Part shown: in pieces, positions 25,736-34,302 of the stretch
Numbering within the stretch: position 1 is the stretch's first letter
Layout of the letters: each line of letters opens with the position of its first letter
NCBI RefSeq assembly: GCF_020400585.1
Contig: NZ_JAINVF010000005.1
Span: forward strand, 310,001 to 374,000
DNA: 64,000 bases
From: Streptomyces sp. NK08204
Lineage (GTDB): Bacteria; Actinomycetota; Actinomycetes; Streptomycetales; Streptomycetaceae
Direction of reading: 5' to 3'
Notes under the pieces: generated by a model
Seen by the model: only the letters and a program-made list of their open reading frames with translations
Databases searched by the model: none
What the model was told of the DNA's origin: nothing
Translations under genes and position numbers: made by a program

Positions 25736-26608
25736 ATGGCACCCGTATGGACATGCTCCGGACTGCGCTGGACGCCGCACGGCCCCGTACTGGAGTGGGA
25801 CGGCGGTCGGCGCAGTGCGCTGCATCAGGGCAAGCGGGTGGCCTTCGCCGTGTCGGAGGGGGCTGTGCGGCGGTGTGTGGGGGCGCGGCGGCACGGTTGT
25901 CCGATGCGGGCCGCCGTGCCGGGGCGGAGTACGGGGGCCCGGTGCGAGGAGTGTGCGCGGCTGGACCGGGCGCATTCCGTGGCCGCCGACACCGTCGCCG
26001 ACGATCCACGGCCGTACCGCGTCTACCTGGCCTGGTTCGGGCCCGGCATGGTCAAGGTCGGGATCACCGCCGTCGAACGGGGTTCGGCCCGGCTGCTCGA
26101 GCAGGGTGCCGTCTGCTTCAGCTGGCTCGGCACCGGCCCGCTGATGGCCGCCCGGCGCACCGAGGAGCTGCTGCGGGCCGCCCTTCAGGTGCCGGACCGG
26201 ATCTCCTACGCGGACAAGCGGGTGGTGCGGTCCCGTCTGCCGGGGAGCGAGGCCGAACGGGCCGAAGAGGTAAGAGCCTTGCACCAGCGTGCCGTCGAAC
26301 TCGACCGGTGGCCCGAGTCGTTGCGGCGCATGCCGTGCCGGGTCGTCGATCACATGGGGGTGTTCGGTCTGGCCGATGCCCCGGGTGCCGTCGGCTGCGT
26401 CGCCGAACTCGTCGCGGGCGGGGCCGTGGACGGTGAGCTGGTCGCCGCCGCCGGGCCCGATCTGCACCTGGCCGTCGACGGGCGCAGGGTCGTCGTTCTC
26501 GACACACGGCTCATGACCGGATGGGAGCTGGTTCCCCTCGCCGTCGGTACCGGTCGATTCTCCGTGCCGGTACGGGAGTTCGTGCGCGAGCAGGAAGGGC
26601 TGTTCTGA
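25736..26608 (+). CDS. DUF2797 protein
   Basis: A 290-residue actinobacterial protein. The N-terminal region has a zinc-ribbon-like pattern (C in RRCVGARRHGCP, then CEECARLD). The central YRVYLAWFGPGMVKVGITA and the following RLLEQGA resemble the GIY-YIG-like core of DUF2797. It ends with an acidic tail (EQEGLF). The start MAPVWTCSG was preferred: the longer frame reaches back through intergenic sequence next to the tRNA terminator. It is followed by a repeat tract and a response-regulator operon, with no clear functional link. Biochemical role unknown. Confidence 0.8.
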   Translation: MAPVWTCSGLRWTPHGPVLEWDGGRRSALHQGKRVAFAVSEGAVRRCVGARRHGCPMRAAVPGRSTGARCEECARLDRAHSVAADTVADDPRPYRVYLAWFGPGMVKVGITAVERGSARLLEQGAVCFSWLGTGPLMAARRTEELLRAALQVPDRISYADKRVVRSRLPGSEAERAEEVRALHQRAVELDRWPESLRRMPCRVVDHMGVFGLADAPGAVGCVAELVAGGAVDGELVAAAGPDLHLAVDGRRVVVLDTRLMTGWELVPLAVGTGRFSVPVREFVREQEGLF

Positions 26609-26718
26609 CCTTCCTGCGCGAAGGGCCGAGCGCCGAGCAGCGGGGGCCGGAGCGGTGGTACGGGCGGTACGCGATCCCAGCCGCCCGGCCGGAGAACAGC
26701 CATGGGTCCGTCCGTGAG

Positions 26719-26774
26719 TGACGTCCCGTAAGCGATGTCCCGTAAGTGCCGTTCCCTGAGTGACGTCCCATGGG
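26719..26774 (+). repeat. 14-bp tandem repeats upstream of the response-regulator operon
   Basis: Four 14-bp units in line: TGACGTCCCGTAAG, CGATGTCCCGTAAG, TGCCGTTCCCTGAG and TGACGTCCCATGGG. They are followed by two TTCTCAGA copies (26778-26785 and 26811-26818) ahead of the start at 26829. Confidence 0.7.
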
Positions 26775-26828
26775 TGTTTCTCAGAAAAATCACAGACTCG
26801 TGAAAGCCGGTTCTCAGAGGGCCTCGAC

Positions 26829-27581
26829 ATGGTGTCGACCATGACCACGACCTCGCCCCAGGGGCGCACCGAACTGCTGAGGCCGGACGGGAGCCCCGTC
26901 CGCGTGCTGGTGGTGGACGACGAGGCGTCGATCACCGAACTGCTGAGCATGGCTCTTCGCTACGAGGGCTGGCAGGTCAGGAGCGCGGGGCACGGGCAGG
27001 CTGCCGTACAGGCGGCCCGTGAGTTGCGGCCCGACGCCGTCGTCCTGGACATGATGCTGCCCGACATGGACGGGCTCACCGTGCTCGGACGGCTGCGGCG
27101 CGAGCTGCCCGACGTGCCCGTGCTCTTCCTGACCGCCAAGGACGCCGTCGAGGACCGTGTCGCCGGGCTCACCGCCGGCGGGGACGACTACGTCACCAAG
27201 CCGTTCAGCCTGGAGGAGGTCGTCGCGCGGCTGCGCGGGCTCATCCGGCGGGCCGGGGCCGCCGGCCGGCGGTCGGAGTCCGTGCTGGTCGTCGGGGACC
27301 TGACCCTCGACGAAGACAGCCATGAGGTGTCGCGGGGCGGGCAGTCCATTCACCTCACCGCCACCGAGTTCGAACTGCTCCGCTTCCTCATGCGCAACCC
27401 ACGGCGCGTGCTCAGCAAGGCACAGATCCTGGACCGCGTGTGGTCGTACGACTTCGGCGGGCAGGCCAACGTCGTCGAGCTGTACATCTCCTACCTGCGG
27501 CGGAAGATCGACGCCGGGCGGGAGCCGATGATCCACACCCGGCGCGGAGCCGGTTACCTGATCAAGCCCGCCGCCGTATGA
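26829..27581 (+). CDS. OmpR/PhoB-type response regulator
   Basis: A 250-residue two-component regulator. The receiver (about 24-138) has the acidic pair D30-D31, the phosphoacceptor D74 (VVLDMMLPD) and K124 (YVTKPFS). The winged-helix DNA-binding domain (about 155-247) has LTATEFELLRFLMRNPRRVLSK and the wing IHTRRGAGYLIKP. The first ATG (MVSTMTTT) is chosen; an ATG four codons later is possible. It is the first gene of an operon: its stop overlaps the kinase start as ATGA. It probably autoregulates through the repeats upstream. Confidence 0.93.
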   Translation: MVSTMTTTSPQGRTELLRPDGSPVRVLVVDDEASITELLSMALRYEGWQVRSAGHGQAAVQAARELRPDAVVLDMMLPDMDGLTVLGRLRRELPDVPVLFLTAKDAVEDRVAGLTAGGDDYVTKPFSLEEVVARLRGLIRRAGAAGRRSESVLVVGDLTLDEDSHEVSRGGQSIHLTATEFELLRFLMRNPRRVLSKAQILDRVWSYDFGGQANVVELYISYLRRKIDAGREPMIHTRRGAGYLIKPAAV

Positions 27582-29230
27582 GCGGGCGACGACGGCCGCG
27601 TTCGCAGGCACGCCGGGCGGGACAGCCGTGCACCCTGCGGACCCGGCTCGTCGTCGCGTCCGTGGTGCTGATCGCCGTGGTGTGCGCGGTGATCGGTACG
27701 GTGACCACGCTCGCGCTGCGGACCCATCTGTACGACCAGCTGGACGACAAGGTCGGCGACATCGCCATGCGTGCGGTGGGCGGCCGGCTCCCGGGTCCCG
27801 ATGGGAGGGAACCCGGCATCCGCACCCCGACCACGCCCGCCTCGCCGTCCACGAACGGCTCCCCGTACAGGACCGGGGTCACGCCGGGCGAACGGATCGA
27901 GCACCTCCTCGCCAACGGCCCTACGCAGCCCAACACCGTCGCGGCGTACGTGAGGAACGGCGCGATCGCCGGCGCCGGCAAGGCCGTGCAGCTGAAGGAC
28001 AGCTACGGCGGGTTCCGCAGGATGGGCACGGTCGACCTCACCGCCGCGCAGCAGCAGGCCCTCGCCAGGGTGTCCAAGGACGGCAAGCCGCACACCGCGG
28101 GCCTGCCCGGACTCGGTGACTACCGCGTCCGGTACAAGTCGAGCCCCGACGGCAGCGACGCCTACTACGTCGCCCTGCCCACCAAGGACGTCGACGACAA
28201 CATCGACACCCTCGTCGTCGTGGAGGTCTGTGTCACGGTGGCGGGCCTGCTCGCCGCCTCCCTCGCCGGTACCGTCATCGTCGGCGTGGCCACCCGCCCG
28301 CTGCGCCGGGTCGCCGCCACCGCCACGCGGGTCTCCGAACTGCCCCTGCACACCGGCGAGGTGCACCTCAGCGAGCGGGTCCCGGAGTCCGAGTGCGACC
28401 CGCACACCGAGGTCGGCCGGGTCGGTGCCGCGCTCAACCGCATGCTCGACCACGTCCACGGCGCCCTGCACGCCCGTCAGCAGAGCGAGATGCGGGTGCG
28501 GCAGTTCGTCGCGGACGCCAGTCACGAGCTGAGGACCCCGCTCGCGTCCATCCGTGGGTACGCCGAGCTGACCCGGCGCGGACGGGAACGGGTCGGGCCC
28601 GACACGCGGCACGCGCTCGGGCGGATCGAGTCCGAGGCGGGGCGGATGACTCTCCTCGTCGAGGACCTGCTGCTGCTCGCCCGGCTCGACGCCGGCCGGC
28701 CCCTGCAGTTCGAACAGACCGACCTGGTCCCGCTCGTCGTCGACACCGTCAGCGACGCCCGCGCGGCCGGCACGGACCACAACTGGCGGCTCGAACTGCC
28801 CGACGAGCCGGCCCTCGTCCCGGCGGACGCGGCCCGCCTGCAGCAGGTGCTGGTCAACCTGCTCGGCAACGCCCGCAACCACACCCCGCCCGGTACGACC
28901 GTCACCGCGCGCGTGCGGCGGCACGGGCCCTGGACGTGCGTCGACGTCGAGGACGACGGGCAGGGGATCGCGCCGGAGCTGCTGCCGCACGTCTTCGAGC
29001 GGTTCGCGCGCGGGGACTCCGCCCGGTCGAGGGCCACCGGCTCCACCGGGCTCGGCCTCGCCATCGTGCAGGCCGTCGCCGCCGCGCACGGCGGTGCCGT
29101 GAGCGTGGACAGCGTGCCGGGGCGGACCGTGTTCACCGTGCGGCTGCCCGCGGTCGCCCCGGTCCGGCAGCCCGCGCTCGACTCACAGGCACAGCACAGC
29201 ACCACCACATGGGCACAACAGGGGGCCTGA
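27578..29230 (+). CDS. Sensor histidine kinase
   Basis: A 550-residue membrane kinase partnered with the preceding regulator. TM1 (about 25-48, VVASVVLIAVVCAVIGTV), an extracytoplasmic sensor (49-207) and TM2 (208-235) lead to HAMP, then a DHp domain with phosphoacceptor H316 in ASHELRTPL. The ATPase domain has the N box QQVLVNLLGNARNH, D-x-G (VEDDGQGI) and GLGLAIVQ. All catalytic motifs are intact. The ATGA overlap with the regulator indicates translational coupling. The signal is unknown; given the glycosyltransferases downstream it may be an envelope or glycan cue. Confidence 0.93.
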   Translation: MSGRRRPRSQARRAGQPCTLRTRLVVASVVLIAVVCAVIGTVTTLALRTHLYDQLDDKVGDIAMRAVGGRLPGPDGREPGIRTPTTPASPSTNGSPYRTGVTPGERIEHLLANGPTQPNTVAAYVRNGAIAGAGKAVQLKDSYGGFRRMGTVDLTAAQQQALARVSKDGKPHTAGLPGLGDYRVRYKSSPDGSDAYYVALPTKDVDDNIDTLVVVEVCVTVAGLLAASLAGTVIVGVATRPLRRVAATATRVSELPLHTGEVHLSERVPESECDPHTEVGRVGAALNRMLDHVHGALHARQQSEMRVRQFVADASHELRTPLASIRGYAELTRRGRERVGPDTRHALGRIESEAGRMTLLVEDLLLLARLDAGRPLQFEQTDLVPLVVDTVSDARAAGTDHNWRLELPDEPALVPADAARLQQVLVNLLGNARNHTPPGTTVTARVRRHGPWTCVDVEDDGQGIAPELLPHVFERFARGDSARSRATGSTGLGLAIVQAVAAAHGGAVSVDSVPGRTVFTVRLPAVAPVRQPALDSQAQHSTTTWAQQGA

Positions 29231-29244
29231 CCAGAGTCGGTGCC

Positions 29245-30657
29245 ATGCGAACCGACTGTTCTTCCGGCACCCTGCCGGCACGGGAGCACCTCCCGGCCAC
29301 AGACGCCGGTACGCCTGTCCTGGACGTAGTGATCCCCGTCCACAACGAGGAGAAGGACCTCCCCCCGTGCGTGCGCAGACTGCACGAGCACCTCACGCGC
29401 ACCTTCCCGTACGCGTTCCGCATCACGATCGCGGACAACGCGTCCACGGACACCACCCCGCTGGTGGCGGCGCGGCTGGCGGCCGAGCTGCCCGAGGTCA
29501 CCGGCTTCCGGCTGGAGCAGAAGGGCCGGGGGCGCGCTCTCAGGACGGTGTGGTCCGCGTCGAACGCCCCGGTCCTGGCCTACATGGACGTCGATCTGTC
29601 CACCGACCTCAACGCCCTGCTGCCCCTGGTGGCGCCGCTGATCTCGGGCCACTCGGACCTCGCCATCGGCTCCCGTCTCGCCCGCACCTCCCGGGTCGTA
29701 CGAGGCCCCAAGCGGGAGTTCGTCAGCCGGGCCTACAACCTGATCCTGCGCGGCTCGCTCCAGGCCCGCTTCTCGGACGCGCAGTGCGGCTTCAAGGCGA
29801 TCCGCCGTGAGGTGGCCCAGGTGCTGCTGCCGCTGGTGGAGGACACCGGCTGGTTCTTCGACACCGAGATGCTGGTGCTCGCCGAGCGGGCGGGGCTCAG
29901 GATCCACGAGGTGCCGGTCGACTGGGTGGACGACCCCGACTCCACCGTGCACATCCTGCGGACGGCGACCGACGACCTCAAGGGCGTGTGGCGGATCGGC
30001 AAGGCCCTGGCCACGGGTTCGCTGCCGCTGGACCGGCTCACCCGTCCGTTCGGTGACGACCCGCGCGACCGGGAGATCAGGGACGTACCCAGGGGGCTGG
30101 CCCGCCAGCTCGTCGGGTTCTGCGTGGTCGGCGGTCTGTCCACCGTGTTCTATCTGGCGCTCTACAGCGGCTTCCGGTCCGTCTCCGGCTCGCAGGCCGC
30201 CAACGCGCTCGCGCTGCTCGTCTCGGCCGTCGCCAACACCGCCGCCAACCGCCGCCTCACCTTCGGGGTGCGCGGCCGGGCCGGGACCGTCCGGCACCAG
30301 GCGCAGGGTCTGGTCGTCTTCGCCATCGGACTCGCCCTGACCAGTGGCTCCCTGGCCGCCCTGGACGCGGCCACCGACCACGCCGCGCACTCCACCGAAC
30401 TGACGGTGCTCGTCGCCGCCAACCTCGCGGCGACCGTGCTGCGCTTCCTGCTCCTGCGCGCCTGGGTCTTCCCGGACCGGGGCGGTGACGGCGGCGACGG
30501 CGGCGACGGCGGGGAGGGTGGGGAGGGTGGCGGTGGCGGTGGTTCGAGGACCGTCGCCACGCATACGCCGTCCGCGCCCGCCTACGACTGGAGGGACGCC
30601 ACCCTGCGGCTGCAGCCGGCGCGCCCCCACGACACCGACCCGGGGGATGCCCGATGA
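29245..30657 (+). CDS. GT2 polyprenyl-phosphate glycosyltransferase fused to GtrA
   Basis: A 470-residue protein. Residues about 22-260 form a DPM-synthase-like GT2 domain, with VVIPVHNEEKDLP, the metal motif YMDVDLSTDLN and the following GSRL and QCGFKAI motifs. The C-terminal part (about 288-410) has four hydrophobic helices of the GtrA flippase-like family (RQLVGFCVVGGLSTVFYLAL). A Gly/Asp/Glu-rich tail follows. The expected role is to load a sugar onto polyprenyl phosphate and help flip it for use by the adjacent GT39 enzyme. It starts 14 bases after the kinase and overlaps the next gene by four (ATGA). It resembles the ykcC half of the Bacillus ykcBC pair. Confidence 0.87.
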   Translation: MRTDCSSGTLPAREHLPATDAGTPVLDVVIPVHNEEKDLPPCVRRLHEHLTRTFPYAFRITIADNASTDTTPLVAARLAAELPEVTGFRLEQKGRGRALRTVWSASNAPVLAYMDVDLSTDLNALLPLVAPLISGHSDLAIGSRLARTSRVVRGPKREFVSRAYNLILRGSLQARFSDAQCGFKAIRREVAQVLLPLVEDTGWFFDTEMLVLAERAGLRIHEVPVDWVDDPDSTVHILRTATDDLKGVWRIGKALATGSLPLDRLTRPFGDDPRDREIRDVPRGLARQLVGFCVVGGLSTVFYLALYSGFRSVSGSQAANALALLVSAVANTAANRRLTFGVRGRAGTVRHQAQGLVVFAIGLALTSGSLAALDAATDHAAHSTELTVLVAANLAATVLRFLLLRAWVFPDRGGDGGDGGDGGEGGEGGGGGGSRTVATHTPSAPAYDWRDATLRLQPARPHDTDPGDAR

Positions 30658-32930
30658 CCGCCCACCACGACCAGCCGACCACCGAGCCGGGGGGTGGTCC
30701 CTCCGCCTGGGGCCCGCCCGCCACGGCCACCCCGCCGCGGGCCCCGGAGGCCTCACAGGCCCCCAAGGCCTCATGGACGACGGTGACTTCATCGACCCCG
30801 AACGCATCACCGACCCCGGACGCCCAGCGTCCCCCGGACGCCGGTGAGTCCAGGCAGCGGCTGCCGCGCAGGCTGTGGCGCGGCCGTCCGGAGGATCCTC
30901 GCTGGGTGCGTCCGGCCCTCCTCGGCCTGCTGGCGGCCACCCTCCTCCTCTACCTGTACGACCTGAGCGCCTCCGGCTACGCCAACTCCTTCTACTCGGC
31001 GGCCGTGCAGGCGGGCAGCAAGTCCTGGAAGGCGTTCTTCTTCGGCTCGCTGGACGCGGGGAACGCCATCACGGTCGACAAGCCCTCGGCGTTCCTGTGG
31101 CCGATGGAGCTGTCGGTACGGATCTTCGGGCTCAGCTCCTGGGCCGTCCTCGTGCCCGAGGTGCTGATGGGCGTGGGCGCGGTGGCGGTCGTGTACGCAG
31201 CCGTCCGGCGCCGGTTCGGCCCCGGCGCCGGACTGGTCGCGGGCGCGGTGCTCGCGCTCACACCCGTCGCGGCGCTGATGTTCCGGTTCAACAACCCGGA
31301 CGCGCTGCTGGCCCTGCTGATGTCGCTGGCCTGCTACTTCGTCGTACGGGCCGTGGAGGACGGGCGCACGAGGTGGCTGGTGTGGGCCGGTGCCGCGATC
31401 GGGTTCGCCTTCCTCGCCAAGACCCTCCAGGCCTTCCTGATCCTGCCGCCGCTCGCGCTCGTCTACGCCGTGTGCGCTCCGGTGCGGCCGGCGAAGCGGC
31501 TGGCGCAGCTGGGCCTGGCGACCGTCGCGCTCGTCGTGGCGGGCGGCTGGTGGGTGGCCGTCGTCGAGCTGTGGCCGGCCGGCTCCCGCCCGTACGTCGG
31601 CGGTTCGCAGCACAACAGCTTCCTGGAGCTGACCTTCGGCTACAACGGCCTCGGCCGGCTCAACGGCGACGAGACCGGCAGCGTCGGTGGCGGCGGTGGC
31701 GGCAATGGCGCCGGCCGGTGGGGTGCCACGGGCTGGGACCGGATGTTCAACTCCGAGATCGGCGGCCAGGTCTCGTGGCTGCTCCCGGCCGCGCTGATCC
31801 TGCTGGTGGCCGGCCTGTGGGCGACGCGCAGGGCAGGCCGTACGTCCGTCACGCGCGCCTCGTTCCTGGTGTGGGGCGGTTCGCTGCTGGTCACCATGGT
31901 GGTCTTCAGCTACATGGCGGGCATCTTCCACCAGTACTACACCGTCGCCCTCGCCCCCTACCTCGCGGCCGTGACCGGTATGGGCGCCGGGCTGCTGTGG
32001 GAGAAGCGGAAGGAGACCTGGGCCTGTCTCGCCCTCACCGCCTCCGTGGTGACCGCGGCGGTCTGGGGGTACGTCCTGCTCAACCGCACGCCCGGTCATC
32101 TGCCGTGGCTGAGGTGGCTGGTCCTGGTCGGCGGCCTGACGGCGGCGCTCGGGCTGGTCTTCGCGGGCCGCCTCCCGCGTCGGCTCGCCCTCGGCGCGGC
32201 GGCGGCGGGCCTGATCGCCGCGCTGGCAGGCCCGACGGCCTACACCCTGAGCACGGTGAACTCCGCGCACATGGGCTCCATTCCGACGGCGGGCCCGGCG
32301 GGCGCGAGCATGAGGGGCTTCGGCGGCGGTCGCCCCGGCGCGGGGCCGGGTGGTCCGGGCGGTCCCGGCGGCAACGGCGGCGGTATGCGCGGCGGCTTCG
32401 GCGGCGGGATGCCAGGCCAGGGGCAGGGGCAGGGGCAGCGGCAGGGCCAGGGCTTGCCGGGTGGTGGCATGCCGGGCCGGAACGGCAACGGCTTCCCCGG
32501 TGGTCCCGTGCCGGGTGAGGCCGGCCGGGTGGGCATGGGCGGCGGCGGTGGCGCCGGCGGCCTGCTGAACGGCGCCGACGTCAGCTCCGCGGCGAAGAAG
32601 CTGCTGGAGAAGGACGCAGGGGCCTACACCTGGGTGGCCGCGGGCATCGGCTCCCAGAACGCCGCCAGCTACCAACTGGCCACCGGAGAACCGGTGATGG
32701 CGATCGGCGGCTTCAACGGCACCGACCCGTCGCCGACGCCGGCCCAGTTCAAGAAGTACGTGGCGCAAGGAAGGATCCACTACTTCATCGCGGGCGGCGG
32801 CATGGGCGGTGGCAACGGCGCGTCGTCCCGGATCACCTCATGGGTCGAGAGCAACTTCAAGAAGGTGACGGTCGGTTCGGCCACCTTCTACGACCTGACG
32901 CAGAGCACGTCGAGCACGTCCAGGAGCTGA
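30654..32930 (+). CDS. GT39 (PMT/ArnT-like) membrane glycosyltransferase
   Basis: A 758-residue polytopic enzyme. A disordered Pro/Thr-rich head (1-80) precedes about 11-12 helices beginning LLGLLAATLLLYLYDLS. The first outer loop carries the acidic catalytic motif GSLDAGNAITVDKPSAFLWP, diagnostic of the YkcB-type GT39 group that uses polyprenyl-phosphate sugars. A large outer region (about 540-640) is almost entirely Gly/Gln/Pro/Met, followed by a C-terminal soluble domain (640-745). Substrate and acceptor are unknown; proteins or cell-wall polymers are candidates. It is the last gene of the regulator-kinase-GT2-GT39 operon. Confidence 0.88.
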   Translation: MTAHHDQPTTEPGGGPSAWGPPATATPPRAPEASQAPKASWTTVTSSTPNASPTPDAQRPPDAGESRQRLPRRLWRGRPEDPRWVRPALLGLLAATLLLYLYDLSASGYANSFYSAAVQAGSKSWKAFFFGSLDAGNAITVDKPSAFLWPMELSVRIFGLSSWAVLVPEVLMGVGAVAVVYAAVRRRFGPGAGLVAGAVLALTPVAALMFRFNNPDALLALLMSLACYFVVRAVEDGRTRWLVWAGAAIGFAFLAKTLQAFLILPPLALVYAVCAPVRPAKRLAQLGLATVALVVAGGWWVAVVELWPAGSRPYVGGSQHNSFLELTFGYNGLGRLNGDETGSVGGGGGGNGAGRWGATGWDRMFNSEIGGQVSWLLPAALILLVAGLWATRRAGRTSVTRASFLVWGGSLLVTMVVFSYMAGIFHQYYTVALAPYLAAVTGMGAGLLWEKRKETWACLALTASVVTAAVWGYVLLNRTPGHLPWLRWLVLVGGLTAALGLVFAGRLPRRLALGAAAAGLIAALAGPTAYTLSTVNSAHMGSIPTAGPAGASMRGFGGGRPGAGPGGPGGPGGNGGGMRGGFGGGMPGQGQGQGQRQGQGLPGGGMPGRNGNGFPGGPVPGEAGRVGMGGGGGAGGLLNGADVSSAAKKLLEKDAGAYTWVAAGIGSQNAASYQLATGEPVMAIGGFNGTDPSPTPAQFKKYVAQGRIHYFIAGGGMGGGNGASSRITSWVESNFKKVTVGSATFYDLTQSTSSTSRS

Positions 32931-33004
32931 CCTGGAGCACCCGACAGGAAACGGCTGCCGCTCTAGCATCGTGAGAAGTGGCCGGTGTCCAGGAAGGTGT
33001 GCCG

Positions 33005-33754
33005 ATGGTGCGGAGGGCTGCGCGGGGCAGTGTCTGGCTGGGAGGCAAGACACGGCGCGGCGGGCGCAGTGCGCAGCCCTCCGGGCTCGACCGGGAGCGG
33101 ATCACCTCGGCGTCGGTGCGGCTGCTGGACGCCGAGGGCCTGACGAAGTTCTCCATGCGGCGGCTGGCGGGCGAGCTGAACGTCACCGCGATGTCCCTGT
33201 ACTGGTACGTCGACACCAAGGACGACCTGCTGGAACTCGCCCTCGACGCCGCCTTCGGAGAACTGCGGCTGCCCGACCCGGGGGACGACGCGGCGGACTG
33301 GCGGGACCAGCTGCGCGCGCTGGCCGCCGACTACCGGGCGCTGCTGGTCCGCCATCCCTGGCTGTCCCCGCTCGCCGGGCGCCACCTCAACATCGGCCCG
33401 AACGCGCTCGCCTTCTCCCGTGTGGTCCAGCGGGTGGTCCGCCGCGCCGGGCTGCCCGCACACGGGGTGACCGGGGCGATCTCGGCGGTCTTCCAGTTCG
33501 TGTACGGCCACGGCACCATCGAGGGCCACCTCTTCGCGCGCATCGCGGACTCGGGGCTGACCGCGGACGAGTACCACGAGCAGGTCATGAGCATGGTGGC
33601 CCAGGACCCGGACACCGCCGAGGCCGTCCAGGAGTCGGAGGACATCGTGGCGGCCCGGGGCGGGAACACGGTCGCCGAGATGATGGACCGGGACTTCGCC
33701 TTCGCCCTGGACCTGCTGGTGGCCGGCATCGAGGCGATGGTCACGCGCGGCTGA
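33005..33754 (+). CDS. TetR-family regulator with TetR_C_1-type domain
   Basis: A 249-residue regulator. A basic N-terminal extension (1-30) precedes the helix-turn-helix (about 33-80, ERITSASVRLLDAEGLTKFSMRRLAGELNV, recognition helix TAMSLYWYVDTK). The C-terminal domain is the longer type seen in TetR itself (FVYGHGTIEGHLFAR). The ATG at 33005 was chosen because AGGAAGG lies seven bases upstream; a GTG nine codons earlier is in frame. No transporter is directly adjacent, since the next gene is convergent, so its target is unknown. Confidence 0.87.
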   Translation: MVRRAARGSVWLGGKTRRGGRSAQPSGLDRERITSASVRLLDAEGLTKFSMRRLAGELNVTAMSLYWYVDTKDDLLELALDAAFGELRLPDPGDDAADWRDQLRALAADYRALLVRHPWLSPLAGRHLNIGPNALAFSRVVQRVVRRAGLPAHGVTGAISAVFQFVYGHGTIEGHLFARIADSGLTADEYHEQVMSMVAQDPDTAEAVQESEDIVAARGGNTVAEMMDRDFAFALDLLVAGIEAMVTRG

Positions 33755-33779
33755 CCCCGCCGTGCAGGCTGTCCTCGGC

Positions 33780-34253
33780 CTACTCCTCGCCGGAGAAGAG
33801 CCGCGCCGGAAAACCGCCGGTCGCCACCGGCCCCCACCGCTGCGGGGTCACCCGGATGACGGACTTCCCCTGCTTGACCATCGCCTGCCGGTACTCGTCC
33901 CAGTCGGGGTGCTCCCCGGCGATGTTCCGGTAGTACTCGACCAGCGGCTCCACGGACTCCGGGCTGTCGACGACCTCGGCCGTGCCGTCGATCTGCACCC
34001 AGGGGCCGTTCCACTCGTCGCTCAGCACGACCACGCTCACGTGCGGGTCCCGCTTGGCGTTGCGGGTCTTGGCGCGCTCGGGGTAGGTGGAGACGACGAT
34101 CCGGCCGGAGTCGTCGACCCCGCAGGTCAGCGGGGAGGCCTGCGGGCCGCCGTCGGAGCGGCGGGTGATGAGGAGGGCCCGGTGGCGGGGCCGTACGAAG
34201 TCCAGCAGCTCGTCCAGCGATACCCGGGTGTTGGTCGCGATGTTCGGTGCCAT
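33780..34253 (-). CDS. PPOX-class F420-dependent flavoprotein
   Basis: A 157-residue split-barrel protein of the pyridoxamine 5'-phosphate oxidase-like superfamily, in the actinobacterial subgroup predicted to use coenzyme F420. Typical segments are RRSDGGPQASPLTCGVD, IVVSTYPERAKTRNAKRDPHVSV and WVQIDGTAEV. Members reduce F420-linked substrates or sequester the cofactor; the substrate is not predictable. The ATG follows a usual leader. It is convergent with the TetR gene, and its minus-strand neighbour (YceI) starts far upstream, with about 50 bases between YceI's stop and this start, so cotranscription is possible. Confidence 0.87.
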   Translation of the reverse strand: MAPNIATNTRVSLDELLDFVRPRHRALLITRRSDGGPQASPLTCGVDDSGRIVVSTYPERAKTRNAKRDPHVSVVVLSDEWNGPWVQIDGTAEVVDSPESVEPLVEYYRNIAGEHPDWDEYRQAMVKQGKSVIRVTPQRWGPVATGGFPARLFSGEE

Positions 34254-34302
34254 GGGCGCAGCCTAGGGGCAGCGGGTGCCCCGGTGGCTGACCCTGTCGG
34301 TC

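Noticed and set aside
28522..30810. Long minus-strand frames across the sensor kinase and glycosyltransferase genes
   Set aside because: They lie opposite genes with complete motif sets and encode low-complexity basic sequence.
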